DNA of 64,000 nt from assembly GCA_018389105.1 (NCBI GenBank), contig JACATO010000923.1, positions 1,054,001 to 1,118,000 on the forward strand, read 5' to 3'. Numbering within the stretch: position 1 is the stretch's first letter; every line of letters starts with the position of its first letter. The notes under the pieces are model-generated. The model ran no database searches. It saw nothing but the letters and a program-made list of their open reading frames with translations, and was not told the origin of the DNA. Shown here piece by piece: positions 44,107-57,000 of this stretch. Both the position numbers and the translations under genes were made by a program. The DNA is from Nautilus pompilius (Eukaryota; Mollusca; Cephalopoda; Nautilida; Nautilidae).

Positions 44107-44690
44107 CAGTTGTCCCCCCCCCCTGGTATTCGCGGGGGTTACGTTCTTAGAGCACCCACGAAGAGTGAAAAACCGCGAATATTGGACATGGTCCATAAAA
44201 ATGCCTAGAAATGCCTATAAACGTCAAAATATAATGTAAAATATAATAAAAAAATATAAGTAAATATATAATAATAATTTAATAAAAAATACAATACTCA
44301 GCGAATAGCTACACGCGGTAAACTGGGATGATGCTGGGCTGCATCTGCCTGAGACAGCGCCTCGTGGGCAGCAGCCAATCAGCAGCGAGGAGAAATGAAT
44401 AACGCTCTCTGATTGGCTACTTTCAAACCTTCACCCAATAGCGTTTATTTTATATTGACATTTTGCTGAATTTACATTAGTATTTATATTACAAAATTAG
44501 TAAATTATATTGTTATTAATAATTTAGCGTGAAAAAATATATATTGTCACAAAAAAGCCATTAAAAATTGCGGAAGATATTTGCAATTCCGCAGAGGTTT
44601 CCACAAACAGTTATTAGTTAGGTTCTAAGGAAAATTCTGCGAATAACCGGGGCCACGAATGCCGAACCGCAATTACGCGGTGGTCGACTG
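44107..44690. mobile_element. Non-autonomous pogo/Tigger-type MITE, complete with TA target site
   Basis: The element starts CAGTTGTCC at 44107 and ends GGTCGACTG at 44690, with TA on each side (44105-44106 and 44691-44692), the target duplication of Tc1/mariner/pogo elements. The ends are imperfect inverted repeats: GTATTCGCGGGGGTTACGTT followed by CTTAGA on the left matches TTATTCGCAGAATTTT then CCTTAGAACC on the right when complemented. CAGT...TTCGCGG-type ends are characteristic of Tigger/pogo elements. No transposase is encoded. Inside, AGCCAATCAG (44373) and CTGATTGGCT (44409) form a perfect inverted repeat of two CCAAT boxes. Confidence 0.85.
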
Positions 44691-44692
44691 TA

Positions 44693-47145
44693 TATACAAA
44701 TTCACTTTCTCAGCTCTTATTAACCAAGCTTATTATCTCTGCTGCTTTTTTTTTTTGCCTGGTATATTTAGTTGATAGTGGACTAAGGTTTGTCTGAAAT
44801 ATTCCCTTTATTGGTATTAGTATTGTTTTTGTTTTTACTGCAGTTTGGCCAAACAACTCTACTATATCAACCCTGGCCAAATGGCACTTATATATTGCTT
44901 TTGCTTCCTATTAACTTTCAGAAATGCCTTTCTCTAATGTTTTTACTGAGCACCTTTCTGTTTTCGGTAATACTTTTCAACTTATTGTAATTCCAACCAC
45001 TATACAATTATTCCCTTCCTCTCTCTTTTCATAATCTATATTCATTCATCTCACTGAGTTTAGATATTAGATAATTTTTCTATTTATTTACACACACACA
45101 CACACAATGTATATTATTTATATTTTTTCATTTAACAAAAGTTTAATCTTTTAATGCTTCACAAGTGAAATTTCTCTGAATATCAAAGAAAAGGATTTGA
45201 TTTCTTCTAATGAACTGCTTGCTTTTTGTTGCTACATATTCTCTGATCAAAAAGGGATGAATGCTAAAAATACTGCAGTTGTGTTGTATATAATAAGCAA
45301 GCTTTATTATTTATGAGTATAGATCTTAGTAGATGTAAATATATATTCAAGACACAATGGGTTGGTGTATACAGTGTCGTGTTACTGATAAAACAACAGC
45401 TGTGCCACAACTCTATACTCTCTCCAGAAATGCAGCATTCTGCATTTAATTTGTAACATTTACCATTTATCCCTTGATTTCATTTGTATAATTTTTTTGC
45501 ATTAGTTTAATTCAATCTAAGTAATTTGTTAAAAACCATAAGCAGATAGAAATGAAGATTACCTGTCTGTCCCACCAAGAAATAAAGGTACTTTACATCT
45601 TTCTGTGTATCCGAGGACCTGGAAATTAATGTCACTTCAACCTGATTTTTGTTTTTAATGCTTTTCATCTCCCCCCCCCTGTTTCTTTTATTCATTAAAT
45701 ATATTCTCATGGTTTCTATTGTCAAATGTTTTTTTAAAACCTAAAAAAACAAAACAAAAGGCTTTTTATGCATGAAGAACATGTCCAGCATTTACTAACT
45801 GCACTTTATTTCAGGCTCGTATTTAAAATTTAACAGGCTTCGTTTCAATGTACCCTTATTTCCATTTCCATCTTTGAACTATACACCAGTACATGGCACC
45901 CAACACCACACACAAAGCATTGAAAGATAAGTTGACATTAGCATTTGTTTTTTTACATAAGGCATATTATTGTTATTGGCTTAGCAAACCTCAAAACAAT
46001 ACCACTGACTTTCTTTTTATTTGCTACCCGACCGCTCAGATGTAGTACATTTGTTTCTAAGGCCATTGCTATTTTACATTATTGTCGCTGCACGGTACTT
46101 CAGAAGTAAATCTGATATTTACATTTAATTTGTTTAAATTATGAAAAAGTTAATATAATTCTGAATGATTTGCTACCCTAGGAATTTAGTCCAGTATAGT
46201 GTAGACAGACAAATGTAGCTGGAGTCAGAGAAAGAAGATACAACAGCCTCCAGTAGTTAGGATTTACTGGACAGCTGGCTGGCTGTGCTGTCTGAAATAG
46301 TCTTCCTATTATGGAGGGATGGAGGCTTGGGGGGGGGGGAGGTCTGTCTACAGAAATTGACAGTTGCGGGTGAGTCTTTTCACCAAGATCTTATTTCAAG
46401 GCAGTCACCAAAACCAGAACTTCCAAACTTGGAAGTATCTGCCAGGTAGCAGACGTACACCATTCTAAGAATCAAACGTTTTATTTTTTTTTCTTCTTTC
46501 TTTTGAAACTGAAACACGAATAAATTTTGAGACAAAAACATTTTTAATTCTAGAAAAATAGCAACAAAATGAACTTATTTTGTGTGTTTGTTTTTTTATT
46601 TTATGAAAATAGCTACACTAAAGCAGGCAGGCAGACAAATTTTAAATAAGGCAGTTACTTAAATAATAAATTCATTAAATAAATAAGCAAGCTTTTGTGA
46701 GATACTTGATTTTAGAAAAACAATGGTTGGCCAGTTCATGGATTTAGCAATTGTTTGCAAAAACCATTCCAGCTGATTGCAGAAACATTCGTAGCAAACT
46801 CTTTACTAGTGAAAGATATTCGGTCTTTTGCCGCATGAATGACAGAATATCGATGATGTGTTAGATGTTGAATAATTTGCCTTATTAATGGAAAGACGAC
46901 AAAGACTTTGCAACAAAGATTAAGAGACTTGTTATTTTGATTTTAATATTTATTCTTAAAAATGTTAATCTAAATTATTATTTTTTTTTTTAGTTAATTA
47001 TAGAAATAATTTGCTTTGAGATATGTGGATCTGCATGCAGATCTAAAGCTATCTCCAAGCAAAAGTTCTTAATTCAGTTTCTCTGTGTTACTAAAATATT
47101 AGTTGAAGGTACAGTAATTTTTTTACCAGAAGTAGACAAATAATT
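44693..47145. other. Gene-free stretch with microsatellites and homopolymer runs
   Basis: Contains an (AC)n run at 45090-45106, a C run at about 45671 and a G run at about 46331. A more complex block at 46190-46450 (GTAGACAGACAAATGTAGCT; GGACAGCTGGCTGGCTGTGC) has no open frame. Confidence 0.5.
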
Positions 47146-47414
47146 ACTGTGCTTGATCATTTTCATCATTTCCTTAGGCCCTTATCTTGTCTACTTAGCT
47201 CTAAAAAAAATTATTCTTTAAATTTATCTTAGAGTATATTTATTATGATCTTCTAGTTGTGAACATATCTAACTCTGTGTACTGTGCTTGATCATTTTCA
47301 TCATTTCCTTAGGCCCTTATCTTGTCTACTTAGCTCTAAAAAAAATTATTCTTTAAATTTATCTAAGAGTATATTTATTATGATCTTCTAGTTGTGAACA
47401 TATCTAACTCTGTG
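47146..47414. repeat. Head-to-tail duplication of a 135-bp segment
   Basis: Positions 47146-47280 are repeated at 47281-47414 (ACTGTGCTTGATCATTTTCA opens each copy) with one visible substitution (ATCTTAGAG versus ATCTAAGAG). The near identity points to a recent event. Confidence 0.97.
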
Positions 47415-49661
47415 ATGTAATCAGTTAAAAATGGCTACTGTCATGTCTCTCTCTCTCTCTGTTCTATCAAAAGTTTATAGGAATCCTTAAAGCAAAAAGA
47501 GAGTACTTGACACCTGGCAAAATCCTTTCTTCTGATCCAGCAGTTGTCTCTCGCCAGATGCTGATGTTATTTGGGTACATCAAATGGATTCTACTTCTTT
47601 TTGTGAATGGTATTGCATGTGTAGCTTTATAAACAGTCAAATAATTGAGTTTAGTGTACTTCTGATAATTATTAACAGAATAATTTAAAAGAAAAACAGG
47701 TGTGATGCAGCAGTTATTGTTATTTTTTTAAAATTTTACTTTTTAATGAGCACTGTTGCTAGACTAATGGTGATAATGTGGCAATAGGAAAAATTACAGT
47801 AGAAACTCATTTATCTGGCATTTGTTCTTTTGACACTATGGGTTATTTGACTGATATTTGTCAGTCAAGCACACTCAAGAATGCTGCAATGGGTATTTAG
47901 CCCATGGAAAATACAGGAGTGGGAATGCAACCAGAGCATGTTTAAACTTTTTACAGATGGAGTCCATGTGTGACCAAAAAAAGAGAAATGGATGGCTATT
48001 TCCTTCAGAGACAAATGGGGGGGGGGCTATAGAAATTGGATAATTTTACTTTATTTTAACGGTATTTTGAACTTTACTGCACAGACAGCATTTCCAGACA
48101 GAATGCATGTCATGGTATGATATACCCTCCATTTTCACATTGAAAATTCGCACGCACTCTATGATATAGATTGCAAATGTGATGAGTACTTTTCTCAATA
48201 TCTACTGTTTTGGGTGTCTGTTGTGACCTTGACCCTGGTGTTACATTTTGTGTTACATGATTGGTCCATTATTTGCTTGTGCAAATATGCACTAGGTTTA
48301 TGATAATAATTAAATATATACTTTATATATGTTTTTAATGAGCAGAGTTTTTTTTGTGTTTGATTGATAAGAAATAGGTTTTTAAAATTAAAAATATTTT
48401 TATTCTTAATTCAGATATATTAATTATAAAGAAAAATAACTATTTCATTTTGAATAATTTGTATTCATTTTAAATACAGAAATGAAGATTAACTTTACAT
48501 TCAGAATTCCACACTGTTGTTGATTAGAAAGTTTTTATTGTAAGCAAAAAAAACCATCAAGTGTGAACAGGCAGACTTAAAAATACAAGTGACAGGGGTA
48601 CAACAGCAAATGGATCAAACTAGTGATTAATATCAGGGATATCTGATAAGGATAATGGCATTGGTTTTCTTGACATTTGTTAAATCAAAGAATGATTCTA
48701 AATTAGTGTGTACAAATAGTGCACAATGTTGGTCTGCTAATCTTGCAAAAAGCAATTGATGAAATCTTTAAAATTACAGAGGTTTATGTATTTAAACCAT
48801 TGAGCTCTTATGTATGCTTATTAATTAATGCTAGTAGTGACAAATGAATTAGAATCAAGAAGATGGAGTTCAAATTTATACATCTGAACATTAATGCTTT
48901 TATTGCATTTCATTAATCTTCCCATAAGCATCAGCTTTGCTATTGCATTCAAACATTTTTTTAATTTCATAATTACATTATTGGTATAATCTTTTAAACA
49001 GGAATAAAACCATAAAACATGGGGAAAGTCTACTTTCTCTGAAAGTGCATTTAGCTTTATCAAAGAAGTAGGATCAAATGAATGCAAACCTTACTGTGAG
49101 ACTAATTAATTCTTGTGACATATTAATTCAATCATTTTGCTCAGAATAGTTTGATTTAATGATATCTTCTCATGTCTTACATCACTTCTACTTGTTCATG
49201 ATAGGACATTTTCTGTAAAGTTATTCCCCACTTGACTATTTGTATACTTAAGACATTATTTAATCAATTATCTATTTTAGATTTTAAAAGAATCCTATTT
49301 ATCCATGAGCATTGGCTTACCCTGTTCCAAATTTTCCTCTACAAAGAAGTATTATTTGCCAACCATAAAAAGTTTACTTCATAGTTACCGTATGTCCACA
49401 ATTCTTTATTCAAGAATAAGTTAAATCTAGAATCAATGCATCTTTTGTGATATCAATTTTATGTTTGTTGTTCTCATTACTCTCTGTTGGTGAGAGAGGT
49501 GGTCGGAATTATCTTATCTAAATGTCATCTGAATCCCGCATATTATATTAAAACTTTCAGATCATTTATCTTTTAAATTATTGGACACGTGCTAGTCAAG
49601 ATGTTCAGTGGTTGCTCTAATAAGCCAACTTTTTTGTCAGCTGGTACATAAATACATGCAT
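47415..49661. other. Gene-free stretch with one pogo/Tigger-like end
   Basis: After a CT microsatellite near 47447, TA followed by CAGTAGAAACTCATTTATCT at 47797 looks like a pogo/Tigger terminus, but no partner end could be fixed. A run of ten G lies at about 48017. The rest is AT-rich without exon signals. Confidence 0.45.
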
Positions 49662-49777
49662 AAAAGCTGAATAAAAGCAAGCAGAATCAAAAGCTGAATA
49701 AAAGCAAGCAGAATCAAAAGCTGAATAAAAGCAAGCAGAATCAAAAGCTGAATAAAAGCAAGCAGAATCAAAAGCTG
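49662..49777. repeat. 27-bp minisatellite, four copies plus a partial fifth
   Basis: The unit begins AAAAGCTGAATAAAAGCAAG and repeats at 49662, 49689, 49716 and 49743 without visible change; a fifth start at 49770 breaks off. Confidence 0.97.
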
Positions 49778-51375
49778 TTGAATGTGATGTGGTAGTCCTA
49801 CTTAGATCCGATTATGGCAAGCGATGTAATTTTCTTTTTTTTAAGATTAGTTCAGTGACAGAAAATTTGAGCATTTTTTTTTCATTGAATTTTAGACGTG
49901 TGTACCTGTTGACAGTAGTAAACTAGTCCTAGTTTTTATGGTGAAAGATAATAAGTATGATGGTATATAATAATACGTTGATAAAAAAGATTTTATCTGT
50001 ACCTCTTCTAATGTTCTTAAAATTTAAGAGAAGGAAAATTTGACGTCTTGAAATCATTAATTAAATTTTTACAATCTAGATTTTGGGGGTAAAGAGAAAT
50101 ATTGACTGGGCAGTTGTATAACGAGGCTCACAGGGGAGAAAGTGCTTGTTTTTTTTTTTTTGTGGTGAATGTTCTAAATTGGCAGTAATGTATATATATG
50201 GACTGGGATACATGCTTTAGGTTGGCACATTTTTGTCTGCAGACATATTTGTTCACACAAGCCACATGCAAGGTGAAAGACAAAGGTTTGTTTGTTTATT
50301 GAAGTAGATGAATGCATATACCAAAATCAGTTTTCCTTCCTCCTTTTTTTGCTTTTGGACTTCTTGTAAACTGCATCCTAAATTATGCAATGCCAAATGA
50401 AACAGCTAACTAAACATGTATGTATTTTCTTTGCTATTTTTTAAAATATTTCCATCATGACAGATATTTTGAAATAAAAGAATAGCGACATTTGTCATTT
50501 GAATCTGTGTTTAGTGGGACCAGAGAAGGAAATGGTGCTGATGAATGTTTTTAATTGTTGTATGATCACTTGAATTTAGTTTTAGTGGGACAAGAAAAAG
50601 ATACTCTTTGTTTTGTTTTTTTATTTTTAATTACAGATGTGCCTACAGTGATGCATTTATGAATTTACATAAGGCTAGTGAATATTTTTCTTCCTTTTTA
50701 TTCCCTCCAATTATTTAGAATTCTGAAAAATATTATTTATTTACATTAGCCAATCATATAGTTTTTATTTATAATTCTTTGTGATGTACCTTTGCCAAAA
50801 TTGTCAAAATTATACCTAGAAAGCATAGCATACTCTTCAAAACACTTTTCTACCAATAAAGTAATTAAAATGAGGCATACATTGAAAATTAACCAGTTTT
50901 AAAAATAAGTAGGGGGAAAATAAACAAGCCAGACATCTCCATCTGGAAAGCTCTTGCTACACTGACCTTTTGATCCAGAGAAAAATGCTGAAAATTCCGA
51001 ACCTTTGAAGCATGGGTACCAAATCTCTGTAATAGTTCATGTTAGGTGTCAGTTCTAGATGGCACTAGAAGGGTGGAGGAGTAGCTGCTGATTTTTGAAA
51101 TAAAGTAAATTGTGCTTTGGTTAACATGTAAATGACATGTGCGTATATATATATATATCTGGTTTTACCATTAAGAATGTGATATGTAAATTTTTATATT
51201 TGAAGATACAATTCTTCAAACAGAATAGGTAAGCAGAACTTAGAAAAAATAAAAATCAAGTTTATCTCCAAATAAGGACACTTTAGTTCATTTCACAAGT
51301 TTTTAATTGATTTTTAGATATGATAATTAAAATATTGTATTAGAGACATAGAAACTCGTGACTTTTTTTGAAATA
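49778..51375. other. Gene-free AT-rich stretch
   Basis: No exon is supported. A short complex block at about 50930-51110 (CATCTCCATCTGGAAAGCTC; TAGATGGCACTAGAAGGGTG) is unexplained. Confidence 0.5.
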
Positions 51376-51379
51376 ATTT

Positions 51380-51725
51380 TGAATCAAGCAAGATTCTAGA
51401 AGAGAGAGAGCTATGTGGTTGTTTTTTCTTTAAAGGGATGATTTCTTGGCTTCTACCATTTTTCTGCTGGGTTTGTATTTTACTGTCTGTCCCCGCACTT
51501 TCCCAGAAAAGGAAGCTGCTATCCTGTTTGGCAACAGCTAGGTCAAAGAAACCAACCTGTTGCTTGGCGGGACTGCCCAACCTGTTAGCATAACACTATT
51601 AATTTTTTAATCAAAATGTCAGATAGGCAGACTGAATGGCAAGGTAGGGACAGTGCAGCTCAGCTGATGATTTATATTGGGAAGAAGCTGAACCATCAAG
51701 CCCTGGACTGAAGTTTTGTAATCTG
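51380..51725. promoter_or_regulatory. Candidate conserved non-coding element
   Basis: A complex block in AT-rich DNA with AGCTAGGTCAAAGAAACC (nuclear-receptor half-site AGGTCA), GTTGCTTGGCGGG, CAGCTCAGCTGATGA (E-box CAGCTG) and ATCAAGCCC. The minus-strand open frame at 51314-51580 has no recognisable similarity. The call rests on texture and motifs only. Confidence 0.22.
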
Positions 51726-52912
51726 CTTTAAACCCCATCACAAACTCTGCAATTTTGTAAGGAAGAAAACACATGTTTTGGTGTCTTATATTTGCAGGAA
51801 TCCCCCCTCAAATGAATAAATAAGTGAATGCTAATACTAATTTTGGTATGACTGATTAAAATTAAACTGAAATGTTTAGCATTTGACTCTTTCAACTAAA
51901 GTTTCTGAAAAAAATTGTAAATCTTGATTCCATTAATTTTCAGGAAATGAGGAATAAGAAGAAAAATATTCTTTTTAACTGTTGTTGCATGGGAAATAGA
52001 AATCTAGTTGAACTAGAATTATGTTAAAATATAGCAGCACGGCTTCAGTTTTAGGATTTTAAATATGAAACAATTTTAAACCTCTTTTAGAAATTTTATT
52101 AATGGGTTAATACAATTTTTTTTGTATTAATATATAATTTCCAGATACATCTCAGGTTACAGTGGAGATTTGCAAGCCATGTCTTTCCAAACTGAGGATA
52201 AAGGAAAATTCTGATGGATCTTGTTGCTATTCAGAGAATTGCTTAGACATGGATAATAATTGGTTCTCCAGTCTCTCTCTTTCTCAGTAATGAAAAGAAA
52301 AAAATAAGATATCACAGGGTTCAGGCAGAGTGAAACTAAATAGTAAAAAATTGTGCATTATATTGTATTTTAAAATATGGTGGATCTATTAGAATAATTT
52401 TCAACATATAAACAATACTAATAGTTTTTATATAACTGATTGAACATTTCTTGTCAGATTATGAATTAGTATTAGCTTACTGAAGTTATTTAAATTGGCT
52501 AGAATATCTAATTTATAAATGAGTTAAAATAGTTTTAATTCTGAATTTTTTTTAAAAATTCAAGATTACTAACTTTCTTAGTAATGTTATGACTTTTTTT
52601 AAAGGTGAATCTCAATAACTTGTTATTTATTCTTTGAAAATCTGACTTGAATTTTTCATTAATTTTAACACACCTTTTCAGTTGGGTTTTTCATCTTTAC
52701 ATATTTCTGCATATCAATTGGGAAGAGGAAAGGGTGTGCATATCAGTTTGTCAAATCTTGTGCTCTTTAACATCTTAGTCCTGGCAAGCTTGTAGACTCA
52801 GAAAAAACTTAAGAAACTAAAATTCAAAAAATAAATAAAAATAGTAAATAATTTGTAACCATTTCATCTGAGTTAAATTAATTTTGAGTGTTTGCTTTTA
52901 GCTTTAATCGTC
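51726..52912. other. AT-rich DNA, nothing recognised
   Basis: Homopolymer-rich sequence with no exon, repeat or transposon similarity that I can identify. Confidence 0.5.
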
Positions 52913-53062
52913 TTGGTGTTTATTAAAGGCTTTATAAGTCTGAAAAGCAATCACTCTGGTATGGAAATTAAATGATGATAATTATATTTGGTGTTTATTA
53001 AAGGCTTTATAAGTCTGAAAAGTAATCACTCTGGTATGGAAATTAAATGATGATAATTATAT
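52913..53062. repeat. Head-to-tail duplication of a 75-bp segment
   Basis: TTGGTGTTTATTAAAGGCTT opens both copies (52913 and 52988). One visible substitution (AAAAGCAATC versus AAAAGTAATC) separates them, so the duplication is recent. Confidence 0.96.
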
Positions 53063-53771
53063 TTTTGTAAATTTGAGATTTTCAGTCTATTAACACGGTG
53101 TATTAATACTTTGCAATACTTTTCAAATAAAAATTAAAGTATGTAAAAATGAAAGAAAAAATTATTGGTTTGTTAACTGCATATACATTTATGCAAGCAA
53201 AGGCTAAATAAATGTTTGTTAATATCAAAACAAAAACTTATAAAACAACAATGTTATTACACATACCACAGAAATAAAAATACAAATGTTAATATGATGA
53301 CAAGACCAGTGGGTGGGCTAACTCTTCTAGAGCTTGCAGAAGTATAGTACCTATCAGACTTAGTGAGAACGGTATGGTTGGATGTCACTGAAGCCTGGTA
53401 ATCTCTGGTTTGGCCTTCATTTCTCAGAAAGTTGATGATCAGAAACTATGGAGCAAAGCTACACACATCTGTGGCTCTTTCTTTGGTGGATTTTGCAGTT
53501 CACTCTTTTGCACCAGTGCTGCATAATAGTCAATTCCACATCTGGGCATTTTCTTCTCCATTCCCCTTGCTCAGTCAATCCCCTCATTGTTGCATAATCA
53601 ATCATACCCATAACAGTTAAACTAATGAATTTTGTCCTGGGCCTCTGTTTGGTTAATTATTTATTTAATAAATAATGACAAAATTCTATTATATTATACA
53701 TATTTATTCTAACAATTTTTGATAGAAACACTGTATATTTTAAATAAAAGATTAACAAATCAAAGTCAGAA

Positions 53772-54055
53772 CCCCCCCCCCCCCCCCCCCCCGGGCCTCA
53801 TAGTCCAAGTTTAAGGAACATATAGAGAGAAAACTCTGTCCCGAGAGTCCAGCCTGGATAAATCCTACCTCTCCTGCCATGATTCCCGCTGCTCTCACTA
53901 GGATGAGGTACAATAAAACAATACCACAGGTCGAAATAAGGCCTCAAACAAACAGCTGTGGCGGCCGGTCGTGGAACCGACACAGCACCCAACACACATA
54001 CGCAACCTAACAGACAAACCCACAAACACCTTGCAACACCACCCCCAAAAAGTAG
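53772..54055. repeat. 21-base poly-C run joined to a GC-richer unclassified repeat-like block
   Basis: Twenty-one C residues (53772-53792) lead into GGGCCTCATAGTCCAAG and about 250 bases that are much richer in C than their surroundings (GGCGGCCGGTCGTGGAACCG near 53960), ending in CACCACCCCC. The abrupt edges suggest an inserted element. I recognise no coding content, and the short minus-strand frame here gives no family match. Confidence 0.4.
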
Positions 54056-57000
54056 TTTCTACACATATTAGAAAATTGTTTTTCTGAAGTAAGGCTGCGC
54101 TTTGCTCAGTAGTCTCTCACCAGATGGAACAGTGTTTGAACAGAATGGTGTGACACATTTTTGTTCATTGTATCATCTCTTAACTCACATGCACCATCAC
54201 ATCATCACCTTTTCTCTTCCATGAGCTTTTTTGTTGGCTCTGGTCAGTTATATCAACTTCTCACCATCAGTTTTCTTGTTAGTCTATAACACCTGGCTGA
54301 AATCTTTCTTTTTTTTCATCTTGTTCACATGTTTTTGTTTTCTTTAAGCAGACTTCTGTTATTGATAGCATGGCAACATATATTGGGGACTTATTTTCAG
54401 AAACTTTTATTTAAATGTCTTTTTAAACTCGTTGATTAAATTGATCGGCACAATTGACCAGCATACGTTATCGGGCAATTTTCTAGGTGTACAACATGCT
54501 TGATATACTGATCTTTTATACACTGCCTCCTTTCTTCCTGCTTCTCGCAGCTAACCAGAAATTATTGCTTTTCGGTGTGCTTTCAACATCTTGCTAACAC
54601 TTGTTTATATTTGAAATATTCTAAATGTCTTTAACTTCATCCTGTATCTGTTCAAAGTAATTATCTTAGCTTGTTTTGGTCCTCTGTTTATGGCATCTCT
54701 TTTAAGCAGTTTGTGGTAATTTCATAGTAGCAGAGAAATACAAAATACTTTGCGCTTTTCAAGACCTTTTGGGCTTCTCAAAGCATCCAGTCTTTTGGTG
54801 TGGTGTTGTGTAAAAATTATTTCATTTTTCTAAGAATTAAAGTTTGGAAAGAGGTGTTTCTGCATGATGCAGAAAGAGTGTAGTGTCTAACCATCTTAGT
54901 TCTTGATAAGTGGAGTCTGGTTGTCAAATCTGAGTATTGGGTGGGCATATGATTAGATTGGCCATCCTTTATTTTTATTAGCAGCATTTCCAAAGCATAA
55001 AAGATGATAGCAATTGCAAGATATATTTTCTTATTATAGTGTTTGACACACACATTTCAATTACATACAAATGTGAGAAAACCAAAAAAAATAATAAATA
55101 AACAGCTGGTGTTGAACTGCTGTGTAGTTTTATACTCGTTATATGATTCTGTACAGTACTTTAAAGTTATATGGACATAATAGTTTTAGCTGCCTGTGAA
55201 ACAAAGCAATGATAGCTTTTACTATAGAAATTGCTTCCTCAAAAAGCAAACAAGCATAAAAAGCCCAAAATTGACAAATATTTAGGCACTATTAAATTGA
55301 ACATACTAATAAAATAGAATGGAACTAATGACGTAACACCTAATCGGTTTTTAGTAAATGGTTTCTTTTATTTTTAATTGATTAATTTAAGGAAATGTAT
55401 ATTCTGTAACAGTAGTTTAGTTTATCATATACACAACTCATCAAATTCTTCTCCTTAATATGTTTTATAAATCATTAAGTTTTAAATGGTCTTTCATATC
55501 TAATAAAATCTGTTTTTTTCTCTTTTCATTCAAATAAATATAACTTTTTTTGTTCTTTGAGATTGAATCTGAATTTTTAAATCTTTCTGCTATTCTTTCT
55601 TCAGGTAGATTACTGCTTCAGTTTATCTTCTGTGTATCAAAGCTGCTATTTCGCAGTAATATTCAGTATCATGATGATGATTAAGCATTTACATAAAATT
55701 CTCTTATGAAAGTTGTTTTCTCGTGATAAATCATACAGTGGTCATGTTTACAACACTAAATTTACCATTAATTTGCCATCTCTGGTCTTGGTTTGATTAA
55801 ATTTCTTTGTCTTGATATTTGACTGTGGTTCAAATTGTGGTCAACGCAACAAAATGCCGTGTCTCGGCATTTATTATGGGCTCCCTTGTTTATCAAATTT
55901 TCATCAATCTTTTAAAATGGTGTGTTGTGGCATTTAGTGTTGTTCATGATGTGGTCAGTGTGGTGAATTGTGTCATGGCATTTATTGATATCCTCTGGAG
56001 CCAACAGAAGGTAATGTTATGTCACAACTTTTCTTGTAGCTTATATTGTAATAGCTTGCTGATCAGACCTTGTCTGCAAATATTATTCTTTTTCAAACAG
56101 GCAAAAAAGTTGTTTTTCTGTTTTTTTCTAACAGCCAAATTGTTCATTGTAAAAAAACTTGTTTTTCTTTTGGAATATTTGAGATTTTTCATATTTTTGT
56201 ATAATTTTTTAGACTAGAGGGCAGATGTCTGATTTGTAGAATATTAACCATAAAATCTTTTTCTGTAAATTCTCTTTTGATTTCCACTAATGGACTAGAG
56301 ATGTCAAGGAGTTTACTACTAATAAATATATAAAATCAGCCTTAATCCTTATGAAACATTGCAAAAGCTTTGAAATTTTCATTTTATATTTGTTGGATTT
56401 TCATTCACCAAAACTAAATAACTAAATATAGTGTACAATTTTATTCTATACTGCACAATTTTTCAGAATTCTACAATGGAATAATTTGAAATTATTTAAT
56501 TTAAGTAGTTTGAGAGCTATGGTCTGTACAGACCTGCTAGGGATGTAATTTCTTATACTGGTTTTTTGACACAGTGCTTAATGGTTTAATAGGAATAGTT
56601 GTAGTGTTACTGTCTTATGTCTGCTGTGATGTGCAGTCTCTCTTGTCATTTTAAATTACCTGCTTTATAAATATTTGTTTAAATACTTTTATTCTTAAAC
56701 AAGTGTGCCACTTCAGGTATATAAACATAAGAGTTTCAGCAAATAGTTGTTTAACTTCTATATTTTACTTTAGTATTTTTTAAAAAAATATTTGAAAAAT
56801 TTTAAAAAGCCAACAACAGCAATATCACGGTTCTCTCTCTCCTGTTTTTTTTCAGAATTAATTTTCTCTTGACTAATTATGGGAAAGGACAGCAGTATAT
56901 TTTTTTGTGTAACTGCTATTTATTTTTAATTAAAGAAAAACAAGCAGATAAAAGAAATATTCTCCTACTTGATAGTTTCTTTTTTCTTAATAATTGTTAA

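Noticed and set aside
46190-46450. CAGAC/GTCTG motifs as a SMAD-response element
   Set aside because: Only one or two four-to-five-base cores; expected by chance at this length.
47797-48080. Complete second pogo/Tigger MITE starting at CAGTAGAAACTC
   Set aside because: The left end looks right, but no matching right terminus with a TA site could be placed; only the end is noted.
55819-56217. 132-codon plus-strand open frame
   Set aside because: T-rich sequence gives a Phe/Leu/Val-heavy product that mimics membrane helices; no recognisable motif or convincing splice context, so treated as chance.
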